A stretch of DNA of 64,000 nt from 66-474 sp963771735 (GCA_963771735.1 CAVYUN010000002.1:744001-808000), one strand, 5' to 3'. Shown: positions 34,964-43,846, numbered from the stretch's first letter. Program-made: numbers and translations. Notes: a model not told the origin generated them from the sequence alone.

Positions 34964-35398
34964 ATGGCGGGAGATACCGATTTTCTGTTGCTGTACGACG
35001 AATTGGGTCTGGCACCCGGCGTCAGCGATCTCAATGCCTTGAAGCAGGCCTACCGGCGGCGGGTCTCGCAGTTGCATCCCGATCGCCTTGGTGTTGCCAA
35101 CAGGGAAGATTCGGATCGATTGCAGCGCCTCAATCGCCTGTATGGCGCCGCACTGGCTTTCGAACAGCGTTACGGGCGCCTGCCTGCGGCCGCCGCGGTC
35201 ACGCGGCGCACGGAATCAGTAGTCGATGTGGAGGATGGGCCGGCCCCTGTGCGCGGTGCAGCGGGGCACGAACGCCGCCTGCAGCGCGCGCAACCGCAGG
35301 CCGTGCCACGCCGCAATCGCGCGCGCTATTACTTCGCGCTCGTGATCCTGCTGGCGCTGGCGTTCGCGATCTGGGGCGTGGGCGTCGTCACGCGCTGA
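34964..35398 (+). CDS. Tail-anchored J-domain protein
   Basis: A 144-residue protein with an N-terminal J domain (residues about 8-70). The Hsp70-stimulating HPD is at 38-40 (SQLHPDRLG), so it should act with DnaK. A charged, Arg-rich linker follows (about 75-120). One hydrophobic helix at the extreme C-terminus (about 122-142) makes it a tail-anchored membrane protein with the J domain in the cytoplasm. It lacks the Gly/Phe and zinc-finger regions of DnaJ. It is downstream of the sugar transferase by 69 bp. The client is unknown. Confidence 0.8.
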   Translation: MAGDTDFLLLYDELGLAPGVSDLNALKQAYRRRVSQLHPDRLGVANREDSDRLQRLNRLYGAALAFEQRYGRLPAAAAVTRRTESVVDVEDGPAPVRGAAGHERRLQRAQPQAVPRRNRARYYFALVILLALAFAIWGVGVVTR

Positions 35399-35446
35399 CA
35401 ACGGCCTGTCCGGAAAGAGGTGCCTACGACAGATCCCGCGATCTCA

Positions 35447-37861
35447 TCAGAACGGCAATTCCAATGTGCCGTCGCATGCGAGGATCTGCGCGCGGAACGT
35501 GTCCTGGATGCGTTTCAATGCATCAGGGGTGTCGGCGTCGAAACGCAGCACCAGCACTGGCGTGGTGTTGGACGCGCGCACCAGGCCCCAGCCGTCCGGC
35601 CAGTCGGCGCGCAGGCCATCGATGGTGGTGATGCGTGCACCCTCGAACTGCGCGAGTTCGCGAAAGCGTGCGATGAAGGCATGGTTCTGGCCTTCGGCCA
35701 TCTGGACATGCAGTTCGGGGGTCGAAACGCCCTTGGGCAGCGTGGCAAAAATCTCTTCGGGCGTGCGGCCTTCCGGATCGTCGGCGAGAATTTCCAGCAA
35801 GCGCGCAGCCGCATAAACGCCGTCATCGAATCCGTACCAGCGTTCCCGGAAAAAGAAGTGCCCGCTCATCTCGCCGGCAAGTTGCGCGCCGGTCTCCTTC
35901 ATCTTGGCCTTGATCAGTGAATGGCCGGTTTTCCACATCAACGGGCTGCCGCCGGCCTTCAGAATCAGCGGCTGCAGGTGCCCGGTGCATTTCACGTCGT
36001 ACAGGATCGTCGCGCCGGGATTGCGGGTCAGCACGTCCCGTGCGAACAGCATCAGCACGCGGTCGGGATAGACGATTTCGCCGTCCCTGGTGACGACGCC
36101 CAGGCGATCGCCGTCGCCGTCGAAGGCAAGCCCGAGGTCCGCGCCGGTTTTCTTGACCGTCAGGATCAGGTCGGCGAGGTTCTTCGGTTCCGAGGGATCG
36201 GGGTGGTGATGAGGAAAGGTACCGTCCACGTCGCAGTACAGTGGAATCGGATCGCAACCGATCGCGTGCACCACGCCGGGCGCGGTATTGCCGGCGATGC
36301 CGTTGCCGCAGTCGACGACCACCTTCAACACGCGCCCGGTCTGGATGTCGGATGCGATGCGCTCGATGTACTCGCCGGTAATGTCATGTTGGCGCAGGGA
36401 TCCATGCCCTTCGGCGAGACGGCCTTCCACGATGCGCTGGTGCAAATCCTGGATTGCGTCCTCGGCCAGCGTCTCGCCACCGATCACGATCTTGAATCCG
36501 TTGTAGTCGGGCGGATTGTGGCTGCCGGTGACCGATACGCAGGAGCCGGTATTGAGTTGGAAGGCGGCGAAGTAACTGACCGGCGTCGGCACTGCCCCGA
36601 TGTCGATCACGTCGACCCCGGCGGCACGCAGGCCCTCGATTAGAGCGCCGGAAAGCTCGGGCCCGGACAGCCGCCCATCGCGGCCAACCACGATCTCTGA
36701 GAGCTCCTTGTCGCGTACTGCGCTGCCGATTGCGCGCCCGAGCTGGCGTGCGACACCTTCGGTCAGCGTCTGGCCGACCACGCCACGAATGTCGTAGGCG
36801 CGGAAGATGCCCGGGTCGGGGATCGGCCCGCCGTCAGTCGCGGCAGCCTGTTCCGGTTCGGCCTTGGCGGCGGGTTTGGCTGGGGGCTCAGGTTTGGGTG
36901 AGGGCGGTGTGGCCGCGATGACATCGGCCAAAACCGGCTCGTCGGCAGCGGGCGCACCACCGAGGCGCGCACGCACGCGCGGACGCACCCACAACAACAG
37001 CACACCGATCAGAAACGGTACGATGGAAAGTATCAGTGCGGTGATAGAAGATTGCGTAACAGGCAGCCAGAACTCGGGCGGCGCGGAAGTGATGCGGTAG
37101 AGGCTGTGCGCAACGGGGACACCGGTGTCATCCGGCGTGGACAGACTGCTTTCGCCGACGCTGTCCAGCACGACGTCACCGGACTTGTTGCTTTGTCTCA
37201 AGTCCAGCCGTCCTGCGCTCACGCGTGTGGAATGCAGCGCGATGCGCAGTGGCGAGTCACGGAAGTCGATGGTGGCGTAGGCCAGTACCTTCGCATTCGG
37301 TCCGATAACCGGACCGGCAAAGCTCAGGATTTTCGATGCCGGAGACTGAGCTGGACCGAGATCGTTGTCATTCAGTGCGGACATCAGTTGCGCGGCGCGC
37401 GCGTAACCGAATTGCTGCAGGTTCCCGTGCAGGACCTCGTTCAACTGGTCGCTGTAAAGCGTCACCGCTTCGACGTCGGGAAGTTGCGCCTTGATGCGCT
37501 GCGCAGCAGCCTCGCGCGTCTGCGGGTCGTCGTTGGCGGCAAGCTGCGCGAACAATCCCGGCTGGGAGAGAGCTTTGATGGCCTGCGCACGCTTGTCGGC
37601 GACGATCAGCGCGATTTTCTGCGCCACATCCTGCTTGGCGTGCCCTAGGGATTGCGCGGCACCGGCCTGACGTTCCGCCAGCCATGCCTGCCAGCCCATG
37701 AACAACCCGAACAGCACCAGCAACGTGCCAAGCGCGAGTATCAGGTCGGCGACGACCTCGGCGATGCCACGGCGCAAGCTGAAGCGCGCGCGCATGGCCC
37801 GCGCCGCGACCTGCACCTGTCGAGCATTGGACGCTTTGCTGCCTGTCGAATCGTTGTCCAT
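35447..37861 (-). CDS. algC: Phosphomannomutase/phosphoglucomutase with membrane-anchored N-terminal domain
   Basis: An AlgC-type enzyme that interconverts hexose 1- and 6-phosphates for LPS, exopolysaccharide and GDP-mannose. The C-terminal 450 residues are the mutase: phosphoserine S447 in SVTGSHNPP, the metal loop DGDGDR at 581-586, the sugar loop GEMSGH and the phosphate loop RASNTTP. The first 345 residues are extra. There is a helix at about 36-58, a periplasmic sensor-like domain (60-270), a second helix at about 272-292 and a Pro/Ala-rich linker. Long AlgC proteins with such a region occur in pseudomonads and xanthomonads. It is last in the coaBC-dut-algC operon, 4 bp after dut. Confidence 0.94.
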   Translation of the reverse strand: MDNDSTGSKASNARQVQVAARAMRARFSLRRGIAEVVADLILALGTLLVLFGLFMGWQAWLAERQAGAAQSLGHAKQDVAQKIALIVADKRAQAIKALSQPGLFAQLAANDDPQTREAAAQRIKAQLPDVEAVTLYSDQLNEVLHGNLQQFGYARAAQLMSALNDNDLGPAQSPASKILSFAGPVIGPNAKVLAYATIDFRDSPLRIALHSTRVSAGRLDLRQSNKSGDVVLDSVGESSLSTPDDTGVPVAHSLYRITSAPPEFWLPVTQSSITALILSIVPFLIGVLLLWVRPRVRARLGGAPAADEPVLADVIAATPPSPKPEPPAKPAAKAEPEQAAATDGGPIPDPGIFRAYDIRGVVGQTLTEGVARQLGRAIGSAVRDKELSEIVVGRDGRLSGPELSGALIEGLRAAGVDVIDIGAVPTPVSYFAAFQLNTGSCVSVTGSHNPPDYNGFKIVIGGETLAEDAIQDLHQRIVEGRLAEGHGSLRQHDITGEYIERIASDIQTGRVLKVVVDCGNGIAGNTAPGVVHAIGCDPIPLYCDVDGTFPHHHPDPSEPKNLADLILTVKKTGADLGLAFDGDGDRLGVVTRDGEIVYPDRVLMLFARDVLTRNPGATILYDVKCTGHLQPLILKAGGSPLMWKTGHSLIKAKMKETGAQLAGEMSGHFFFRERWYGFDDGVYAAARLLEILADDPEGRTPEEIFATLPKGVSTPELHVQMAEGQNHAFIARFRELAQFEGARITTIDGLRADWPDGWGLVRASNTTPVLVLRFDADTPDALKRIQDTFRAQILACDGTLELPF

Positions 37862-37865
37862 GCGG

Positions 37866-38342
37866 TCATGCGACTCCGGTCGAGCCGAATCCGCCGGCTC
37901 CGCGATGACTCGGCGTGAAGTCCTCGACCACCCGCCACGCCACCCGGGCGACCTGCGTCACCAGCAATTGCGCGATGCGATCGCCCGGCTGGATGGTAAA
38001 CGGCTCCCTGCCGCGGTTCCAGCAGGAAATCATCAGGGGGCCCTGGTAGTCCGCGTCGATCAGGCCGGTCAGGTTACCGAGTACCAACCCGTGCTTGTGG
38101 CCCAGGCCCGAGCGAGGCAGGATCAGCGCACACCATCCCGGATCGTCGATGTGGATCGCGAGACCGGTCGGGATCAGCACACTGCTGCCCGGCGCCAGTG
38201 TCACGGATGCTTCCGGCGCCGCGCGCAAATCCATGGCCGCACTGCCGTCGGTGGCATACGAGGGCAGCGGAATCGAATCACCCAGGCGGGGATCGAGGCG
38301 CTTCAGTTCCACGCCGAGCGTATTGGATCGGGATGTCGTCAT
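37866..38342 (-). CDS. dut: dUTP diphosphatase
   Basis: Dut hydrolyses dUTP to dUMP and pyrophosphate, keeping uracil out of DNA and supplying thymidylate synthesis. The 158-residue trimeric dUTPase shows the five motifs in order: AAMDLRA, PRSGLGHKHGL, GLIDADYQG, GDRIAQLLV and the C-terminal RGAGGFGSTG that closes the active site. It overlaps the coaB frame by 4 bp (ATGA) and is followed 4 bp later by algC, so the genes form one operon. Start MTTSRSNT is normal for the family. Confidence 0.97.
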   Translation of the reverse strand: MTTSRSNTLGVELKRLDPRLGDSIPLPSYATDGSAAMDLRAAPEASVTLAPGSSVLIPTGLAIHIDDPGWCALILPRSGLGHKHGLVLGNLTGLIDADYQGPLMISCWNRGREPFTIQPGDRIAQLLVTQVARVAWRVVEDFTPSHRGAGGFGSTGVA

Positions 38343-39013
38343 GATGGGTTGCGAGCCTTGAAACGCGTTGCGACGCGTGCGACCAATGCTCGGGCCAATT
38401 CGGATTTCGACGCGCGCGGCAGGGCTTCGCCGCCGCCCGGCCAGATCAGTTCCAGCGCATTGTCGTCGGCACCGATCCCGAGATTTTCGTCAACGCGATT
38501 GGCGGCCAGCATGTCGAGTCGCTTGCGTTCGAGTTTTTCACGCGCATGCTCGGTGACGTGCTCGGTCTCGGCAGCGAAGCCCACCACGAACGGGCGAGGT
38601 TCGCGCGCGGCGACCTCGGCGAGTATGTCCGGATTCACGACCAGTTCCAGTACCGGCGCTCCGGATTGTCCCTTCTTGACCTTGCGCGACGAATATTCGG
38701 CGACCCGCCAGTCGGCCACCGCAGCGGCGGCGATGAAAATGTCCGCGTCGACGACGGCGTCCATGACCGCGTCACGCATCTGCCGCGCGCTACGCACGTC
38801 GATCCGTCGCGCGACACCGACCGGTGTGGCCAACTCGACCGGTCCCGCGATCAGGGTGACGTCCGCGCCGGCCTCGATCGCGGCCGCCGCGACCGCGAAG
38901 CCCATCTTGCCCGAACTGCGATTGCCGAGGAACCGCACCGGGTCGATGTCTTCGTAGGTCGGTCCGGCGTCGATCAACACGCGTACGCCGGCGAGCGCGC
39001 CCTCATGCGGCAT
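38339..39013 (-). CDS. coaB: Phosphopantothenate--cysteine ligase part of CoaBC
   Basis: This 224-residue frame is the CoaB half of the coenzyme A enzyme CoaBC; it joins phosphopantothenate and cysteine. Motifs are AGPTYEDIDPVRFLGN, RSSGKMGFAVAAAA and, later, VVGFAAETEHV and DMLAANRVD. In relatives CoaB is fused to CoaC in one protein of about 410 residues. Here the two lie in different frames with an 11-bp overlap (39003-39013), and an ATG happens to open this frame. Removing one G of a GGG run just upstream would fuse them (reading ALMAPAVRMPHEGALAG). So this is either an indel error or a genuinely split, translationally coupled pair. Confidence 0.88.
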   Translation of the reverse strand: MPHEGALAGVRVLIDAGPTYEDIDPVRFLGNRSSGKMGFAVAAAAIEAGADVTLIAGPVELATPVGVARRIDVRSARQMRDAVMDAVVDADIFIAAAAVADWRVAEYSSRKVKKGQSGAPVLELVVNPDILAEVAAREPRPFVVGFAAETEHVTEHAREKLERKRLDMLAANRVDENLGIGADDNALELIWPGGGEALPRASKSELARALVARVATRFKARNPS

Positions 39014-39575
39014 GCGTACCGCCCGGCGCCATCAGTGCCTGCACCAGTTGCTGGGGTTCCAGCATCCGGCCGGGTCCCGACTCGCCTTCCGCAAGCGGCC
39101 CGTTGACGGGGCCGAGGATCGCCACGCCGCGCGCACGCAGCGTGGCGACGTTGGCTTGTGTGGCCGGATGCAGCCACATCCGGTGGTTCATGGCCGGTGC
39201 GACGGCCAGTGGCGCGGTGGTGGCAAGACACAAGGTCGAGAGCAGGTCGTTGGCGAAACCATGCGCAAGTCTCGCCAGCGTGTCGGCCGAAGCGGGCGCG
39301 ATCAGGACCGCGTCGGCCCAACGGGCGAGTTCAAGGTGACCCATGCCCATTTCGGCTTCCTCGTCCCAGAGGCCGTGTCGCACGGCCTGACCGGATAACG
39401 CCTGGAAGGTCAGAGGTGTCACGAAGCGTGCGGCATTTTCGGTTAGCACCACCCGCACTTCGGCTCCGGCGTCGCGTAGTCGGCGCACGACTTCGCACGC
39501 CTTGTACGCCGCGATGCCACCCGACACCCCGATCAGCACGTGATGATGTTTCCTCGCACCCATGTCGGAATTCAC
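39003..39575 (-). CDS. coaC: Phosphopantothenoylcysteine decarboxylase part of CoaBC
   Basis: This 190-residue frame is the N-terminal CoaC half of CoaBC, an FMN flavoprotein that decarboxylates phosphopantothenoylcysteine to phosphopantetheine. Visible are the FMN loop VLIGVSGGIAAYKACE, the His-containing GMGHLELARWAD, NDLLSTLCLA and the substrate motif PAMNHRMW. It ends MAPGGTHAA and stop, just where the CoaB half starts in another frame. A single-base change near 39020-39026 would restore the usual fusion. It is the first gene of the coaBC-dut-algC operon, divergent from radC. Confidence 0.9.
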   Translation of the reverse strand: MNSDMGARKHHHVLIGVSGGIAAYKACEVVRRLRDAGAEVRVVLTENAARFVTPLTFQALSGQAVRHGLWDEEAEMGMGHLELARWADAVLIAPASADTLARLAHGFANDLLSTLCLATTAPLAVAPAMNHRMWLHPATQANVATLRARGVAILGPVNGPLAEGESGPGRMLEPQQLVQALMAPGGTHAA

Positions 39576-39680
39576 TGACGAACCGGCGGAGGGTTAGCTT
39601 ACCGGATTCACGCGATGACGCCGCTGCGAGGGGTGCTGCGTTTGCGCCATGCTGCATGCTGGTTGCGGGAGTCGAATGCA

Positions 39681-40346
39681 ATGAGTATCCGCGATTGGCC
39701 GAGCGAGGAACGTCCGCGCGAAAAACTGCTGACCCAGGGCGCCGCCGTGCTGTCGCAGGCCGAGCTGCTGGCGATCCTGCTGGGCAGCGGCGTGCGCGGT
39801 GCCAGCGCACTGGACATGGGACGCAACCTGCTGACGCAGGCCGGCAGCCTCAATACCTTGCTGGTCAGCGATCTTCGCGAGGTGCCAGGACTGGGGCCCG
39901 CCAAACGCGCGCGCATCGTCGCGGCCTTGGAACTGGCGCGACGTGCCTTGCGCGAGGAACTGTCATCGCGGACCGCCCTGGCCAGTCCGCGCGACAGCGC
40001 GGCATTCCTCAAGGCCCAGCTCGCGCACAAACCCTACGAAGTGTTCGCCTGCCTGTTCCTCGACAATCGCCATCGCGTGCTGGCGTTCGAAGAATTGTTC
40101 CGCGGCACGCTGGACGGGGCATCGGTGCACCCGCGCGAAGTGGTGCGCGCATCACTCAAGCACAATGCGGCCGCAGTGATTCTGGCACACAATCACCCCT
40201 CCGGGGTCGCCGAACCTTCCGCCGCCGACCGTAACATCACCCACCAATTGCGTGATGCTCTGCAACTGGTCGGCGTACGCGTGCTTGACCATCTCGTGAT
40301 CGGTGCGGGCGAACCCACCTCGATGGCTGCGCGTGGTCTGATCTGA
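39681..40346 (+). CDS. radC: RadC/YeeS family JAB-domain protein
   Basis: A 221-residue protein. The N-terminal helix-hairpin-helix region (about 1-95) starts MSIRDWPSEERPREKLL, with VPGLGPAKRARIVAALE as the HhH. The C-terminal JAMM/MPN metalloprotease-like domain has HNHPSGVAEPSAAD near residue 172. The historical role in DNA repair is not supported by later genetics, and function is unclear. The ATG at 39681 matches the family start; 66 bp upstream in frame is an extension without similarity. Divergent from coaBC, as often seen in Xanthomonadales. Confidence 0.93.
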   Translation: MSIRDWPSEERPREKLLTQGAAVLSQAELLAILLGSGVRGASALDMGRNLLTQAGSLNTLLVSDLREVPGLGPAKRARIVAALELARRALREELSSRTALASPRDSAAFLKAQLAHKPYEVFACLFLDNRHRVLAFEELFRGTLDGASVHPREVVRASLKHNAAAVILAHNHPSGVAEPSAADRNITHQLRDALQLVGVRVLDHLVIGAGEPTSMAARGLI

Positions 40347-40585
40347 TCGCCTTGTCGCGACATCGCGGTCGGCCGTCCGGGCGCCCCGCCGCGCTTGACC
40401 CGCCTGCAGACACGATCGCAGTTATGCACAATACGAAATCACAAGCAGTTGGCGGCTGCTTTTAGTGTGTTTTCCTTAAAATTGTATTATGTCATTGAAT
40501 ATAAAAATATTTATAAGCTGACTCAATATGAAATGCCGGTGACACGTGCGTTTCAGAGGAAGTCCATCCACGACTGTCCACCAAG

Positions 40586-40594
40586 TTATCCACA
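40586..40594 (+). promoter_or_regulatory. Single consensus DnaA box
   Basis: TTATCCACA matches the DnaA box consensus exactly. It lies 11 bp upstream of the argS -35 hexamer. A lone box with no dnaA or dnaN nearby does not make an origin, but DnaA could affect the promoter. Confidence 0.5.
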
Positions 40595-40604
40595 GCTTTC
40601 CAAT

Positions 40605-40633
40605 TTGGACGCGCCGACTTGGTGCGCTACGAT
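40605..40633 (+). promoter_or_regulatory. Predicted sigma-70 promoter of argS
   Basis: TTGGAC (40605-40610) and TACGAT (40628-40633) are separated by 17 bp. Start of transcription near 40640 would exclude the in-frame ATG at 40632 and favour the GTG at 40662. Confidence 0.6.
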
Positions 40634-40661
40634 GACAGGTCGCCCCCTTCATTGTTCGCCC

Positions 40662-42344
40662 GTGAAAGACGCCCTCCACGAGTTGCTGCGGCATGCGTTG
40701 GACAGCCTGCGTCGCGACGGCGCCCTGGATGCCGACACACCCGATTTCGTGGTCGAGCGCACCCGCTCACGCGAGCATGGCGATTTTGCCTGCAATGCGG
40801 CCATGTTGCTGACGAAGAAGGTCGGCAAGAAGCCGCGCGACATCGCACAGCTGATCATCGCCGCACTGCCGAAAAATCATCTGGTCGAACGCACCGAAAT
40901 CGCTGGCCCCGGGTTCATCAACTTCTTCCTTGCGGATGCCGCATGGCATGCCGAGATCAAGCGCGTGTTGCATGAAGGCTCACGCTATGGCCACAGCCAT
41001 GGTGGCGCGGATCGCGCGGTGGGCGTGGAATTCGTGTCGGCCAACCCGACCGGACCGTTGCACGTCGGGCACGCGCGTGCAGCAGCGATCGGTGACACCT
41101 TGGCGCGGCTGTTCTCGGCAACCGGCTGGAAGGTTTACCGCGAGTTCTACTACAACGATGCGGGTGCCCAGATCCACAACCTCGCGCTGTCCGTGCAGGC
41201 ACGTATCAAAAGCATTGGGCCCGATGACCCGCGCTGGCCGGCGGACGGTTACCGCGGCGACTACATTCGCGATGTCGCGCGGGATTATCTCGACGGGGCG
41301 ACCGTCGAGGCGGGCGGTGATCGCGTCACTGCGGCAAAAGATCCGGATGACCTCGACGCCATCCGCCGCTTTGCAGTGACCTGGCTGCGTCGCGAGCAGG
41401 ACGAGGATCTGCGCGCATTCGGTGTCGTTTTCGACGTGTATTTTCTGGAATCCTCGCTCTATACCGATGCCAAGGTCCAGCAGGTGGTCGATCGCATCGC
41501 CGCGGAAGGCCACTCCTACGAAGCCGACGGCGCGCTGTGGCTGCGCGCCACCGAATTCGGCGACGACAAGGACCGCGTAATGCGCAAGTCCGACGGTACC
41601 TATACCTATTTCGTGCCGGACGTGGCTTATCACCTTTCCAAGTGGGAACGCGGCTACCGGCGCGCGATCACCGAACTCGGCGCCGACCACCACGGTTCGC
41701 TGGCGCGCGTGAAGGCTGGCTTGCAGGCGCTCGATATCGGCATCCCCAAGGACTGGCCGGAATACGTCCTGCACCAGATGGTGACGGTGATGAAGGGGGG
41801 CGAGGAGGTGAAGATATCCAAGCGCGCCGGCTCCTACGTCACCCTGCGCGACTTGATCGACATGGCGGGTCTCGACGCCACGCGCTATTTCCTGATCGCG
41901 CGCAAGAGCGATTCGCAACTTGTTTTCGACATCGACCTGGCGCGCGCCCAGACCAATGACAATCCGGTCTACTACATCCAATACGCGCACGCGCGGGTGT
42001 GCAGTGTCCAGCGGCAGATGCATGAACGCTCCATCGTGTTCGAACAACACGCGGCGCTGACCCATCTCGATCGCCTGCAGGGCGATCACGCGCGCGACGT
42101 GATGGTCGAGATCTCGCGCTTTCCCGAAATCGTCGAGGCTGCGGCCGACTGCCGCGAACCGCATCTGCTGGCACAATATCTGCGAGATCTGGCCGGCGCG
42201 TTCCACGTCTGGTACAACGCCGAGCAATTCCTCGTTGACGACGAGGCCCTGCGCAATGCACGCGTGGCGCTGGCGTATGCGACCCGGCAGGTGCTTGCGA
42301 ACGGACTCGGCATGCTGGGCGTCTCGGCGCCGGAGTCTATGTGA
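40662..42344 (+). CDS. argS: Arginine--tRNA ligase
   Basis: ArgS charges tRNA-Arg. The 560-residue class Ia synthetase has the N-terminal Add1 domain (to about 95, ending EIAGPGFINFFLA). The HIGH-type signature is NPTGPLHVGHARAAAIGD. The KMSKS position is replaced by VKISKRAG, as in several ArgS proteins. The C-terminal DALR anticodon domain ends LGMLGVSAPESM. The GTG at 40662 is preferred because it follows the promoter at 40605-40633 and matches the family N-terminus; the open frame extends much farther upstream through AT-rich non-coding sequence. Confidence 0.96.
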   Translation: MKDALHELLRHALDSLRRDGALDADTPDFVVERTRSREHGDFACNAAMLLTKKVGKKPRDIAQLIIAALPKNHLVERTEIAGPGFINFFLADAAWHAEIKRVLHEGSRYGHSHGGADRAVGVEFVSANPTGPLHVGHARAAAIGDTLARLFSATGWKVYREFYYNDAGAQIHNLALSVQARIKSIGPDDPRWPADGYRGDYIRDVARDYLDGATVEAGGDRVTAAKDPDDLDAIRRFAVTWLRREQDEDLRAFGVVFDVYFLESSLYTDAKVQQVVDRIAAEGHSYEADGALWLRATEFGDDKDRVMRKSDGTYTYFVPDVAYHLSKWERGYRRAITELGADHHGSLARVKAGLQALDIGIPKDWPEYVLHQMVTVMKGGEEVKISKRAGSYVTLRDLIDMAGLDATRYFLIARKSDSQLVFDIDLARAQTNDNPVYYIQYAHARVCSVQRQMHERSIVFEQHAALTHLDRLQGDHARDVMVEISRFPEIVEAAADCREPHLLAQYLRDLAGAFHVWYNAEQFLVDDEALRNARVALAYATRQVLANGLGMLGVSAPESM

Positions 42345-42417
42345 CGATTGGCGGATTTTGACGGACAACCAACGCGATCCATGCACGGATCGCAACAAGA
42401 GCATGTGAGGTCTGGAA

Positions 42418-43029
42418 GTGGCAACTCGCAATAACCGGCAAGCGGTACGCAATGGTGGCCCGAATATTCCGGGCTGGGCCCTGTTCCTGGCAGGTGTCGT
42501 GGTCGGGTTGATTCTGTTCGCCTTCGCCAGCCGGCACCTGCCGAGCTTGCGCCGCAACGATCAGCCGCAGGCCAATCCGAACGCGGTGGCGCAACAAGGC
42601 AGCTCGCCCGGCATAGCCGCGAGCAGCGCGCCGTCCAGCGCCTCCCAGTTCGATTTCTACAAGGTGTTGCCGGAAAAGGAAGTGGTGATTCCGAACGCCG
42701 AGTTGTCGGCGATGGCCAAGGCCGAGCAGCAGAAGGCTGCGGCGGCGAACAATGCCAGCGCGTCGACCAATCAAGGCACCAGCACGACATCCACACAAGG
42801 CGGCTACGTGTTGCAGGTCGGCGCCTTTCCCAACGCCAGCGACGCGGATGCGGTGAAGGCGAAACTCGCCCTGCAGGGATTCACCGCCCACGTGCAGACC
42901 GTCACCCTTGACGGTCAGGTCTGGAACCGCGTGCGGATCGGGCCGTTCGCATCGGCGACCCAGCTGCAAAATGTCCAGAAGCAGCTCACCGCTGCCGGTT
43001 TCCATGCTATCCCGTTGAAGGAAAAATGA
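42418..43029 (+). CDS. SPOR-domain cell-division protein, FtsN-like
   Basis: A 203-residue bitopic membrane protein with GTG start. It has a basic cytoplasmic N-terminus (MATRNNRQAVRNGG), one membrane helix (about 18-37), a Gln/Ser/Thr/Ala-rich periplasmic linker, and a C-terminal SPOR domain (about 123-203; VLQVGAFPNASDADAVKAKL, then RVRIGPFASATQL). SPOR domains bind denuded peptidoglycan at the division septum. In gammaproteobacteria such a gene downstream of argS is usually the FtsN-like protein. It overlaps the next gene by 4 bp. Confidence 0.85.
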   Translation: MATRNNRQAVRNGGPNIPGWALFLAGVVVGLILFAFASRHLPSLRRNDQPQANPNAVAQQGSSPGIAASSAPSSASQFDFYKVLPEKEVVIPNAELSAMAKAEQQKAAAANNASASTNQGTSTTSTQGGYVLQVGAFPNASDADAVKAKLALQGFTAHVQTVTLDGQVWNRVRIGPFASATQLQNVQKQLTAAGFHAIPLKEK

Positions 43030-43778
43030 TGGGCACGGTGCTGGTCACCGGCGCTTCGGCCGGATTCGGCGCCGCGATCGCGGCCGGGTTTGCCGAACAC
43101 GGCTGGCGTGTGATCGCGTGCGCGCGGCGTGCGGACAGGCTCGCGCAACTCGTCGACCGCTTTGGCGCCGATCGCGTGCATGCAGCCGCATTCGATATCC
43201 GCGACGAAGCCGCGATGCGCGCCGCGCTGGATGCAGTGCCGGAAGGGTTCAGTGACATCGACGTGCTGGTCAACAACGCCGGTCTCGCGCTCGGCACCGC
43301 CAAGGCGCAGGACTGCGATCTCGCCCAATGGCGGCAGATGATCGACACCAACGTCACCGCGTTGGCGACGATGACGCGCCTCCTGTTGCCGAAACTGATC
43401 GAGCGTCGCGGCGCAATCATCAACATCAGCTCGATTTCCGGCACGTACCCCTATACCGGCGGCAATGTTTACGGGGGGACCAAGGCCTTCGTCACCCAGT
43501 TCTCGCTGGGCCTGCGGTGCGACCTGCACGGCACTGGCGTGCGCGTCACCTCGGTTGAACCCGGCATGGCTGAAACCGAGTTTACGCTGGTGCGCACCGG
43601 TGGCGACCGCGCCGCATCCGACAAGCTCTACGCTGGCGCGCATCCAATCACGGCGCGTGACATCGCCGAGACCATGTGGTGGATTGCCAACCTTCCGCCG
43701 CATCTCAACGTTAACCGCATCGAGGTGATGCCTGTCAGCCAGACGCCGGCGGGTCTGCAAGTTGCCCGGGACGGTTGA
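43026..43778 (+). CDS. Short-chain dehydrogenase, YdfG-like
   Basis: A 250-residue classical SDR. The cofactor loop is TGASAGFGAAIA. ARRADRL with an Arg after strand 2 suggests NADP. The structural NNAG is in VLVNNAGLALG, the catalytic Ser in INISSISGTYPY and the active pair YGGTKAF (Tyr/Lys). The ending PVSQTPAGLQV is that of YdfG, an NADP-dependent 3-hydroxy acid (serine/allo-threonine) dehydrogenase. It overlaps the SPOR gene by 4 bp. Confidence 0.88.
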   Translation: MMGTVLVTGASAGFGAAIAAGFAEHGWRVIACARRADRLAQLVDRFGADRVHAAAFDIRDEAAMRAALDAVPEGFSDIDVLVNNAGLALGTAKAQDCDLAQWRQMIDTNVTALATMTRLLLPKLIERRGAIINISSISGTYPYTGGNVYGGTKAFVTQFSLGLRCDLHGTGVRVTSVEPGMAETEFTLVRTGGDRAASDKLYAGAHPITARDIAETMWWIANLPPHLNVNRIEVMPVSQTPAGLQVARDG

Positions 43779-43846
43779 GGTCTGAATCAGTGAAGGCCAG
43801 CAACCTGCCGAGCCTGGCCCAAGGCTCCGTGGTCACACGGGATTGG

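Larger units (their letters stand above)
40347..40661. other. AT-rich radC-argS intergenic region
   Basis: These 315 bp include the most AT-rich stretch of the window (about 40430-40545). One perfect DnaA box is at 40586-40594 and the argS promoter is at 40605-40633. No gene or terminator with a U-tract was recognised. Confidence 0.55.

Noticed and set aside
40586..40594. Candidate chromosomal replication origin
   Set aside because: Only one DnaA box and no dnaA, dnaN or gyrB nearby. The AT-rich patch alone is not evidence.
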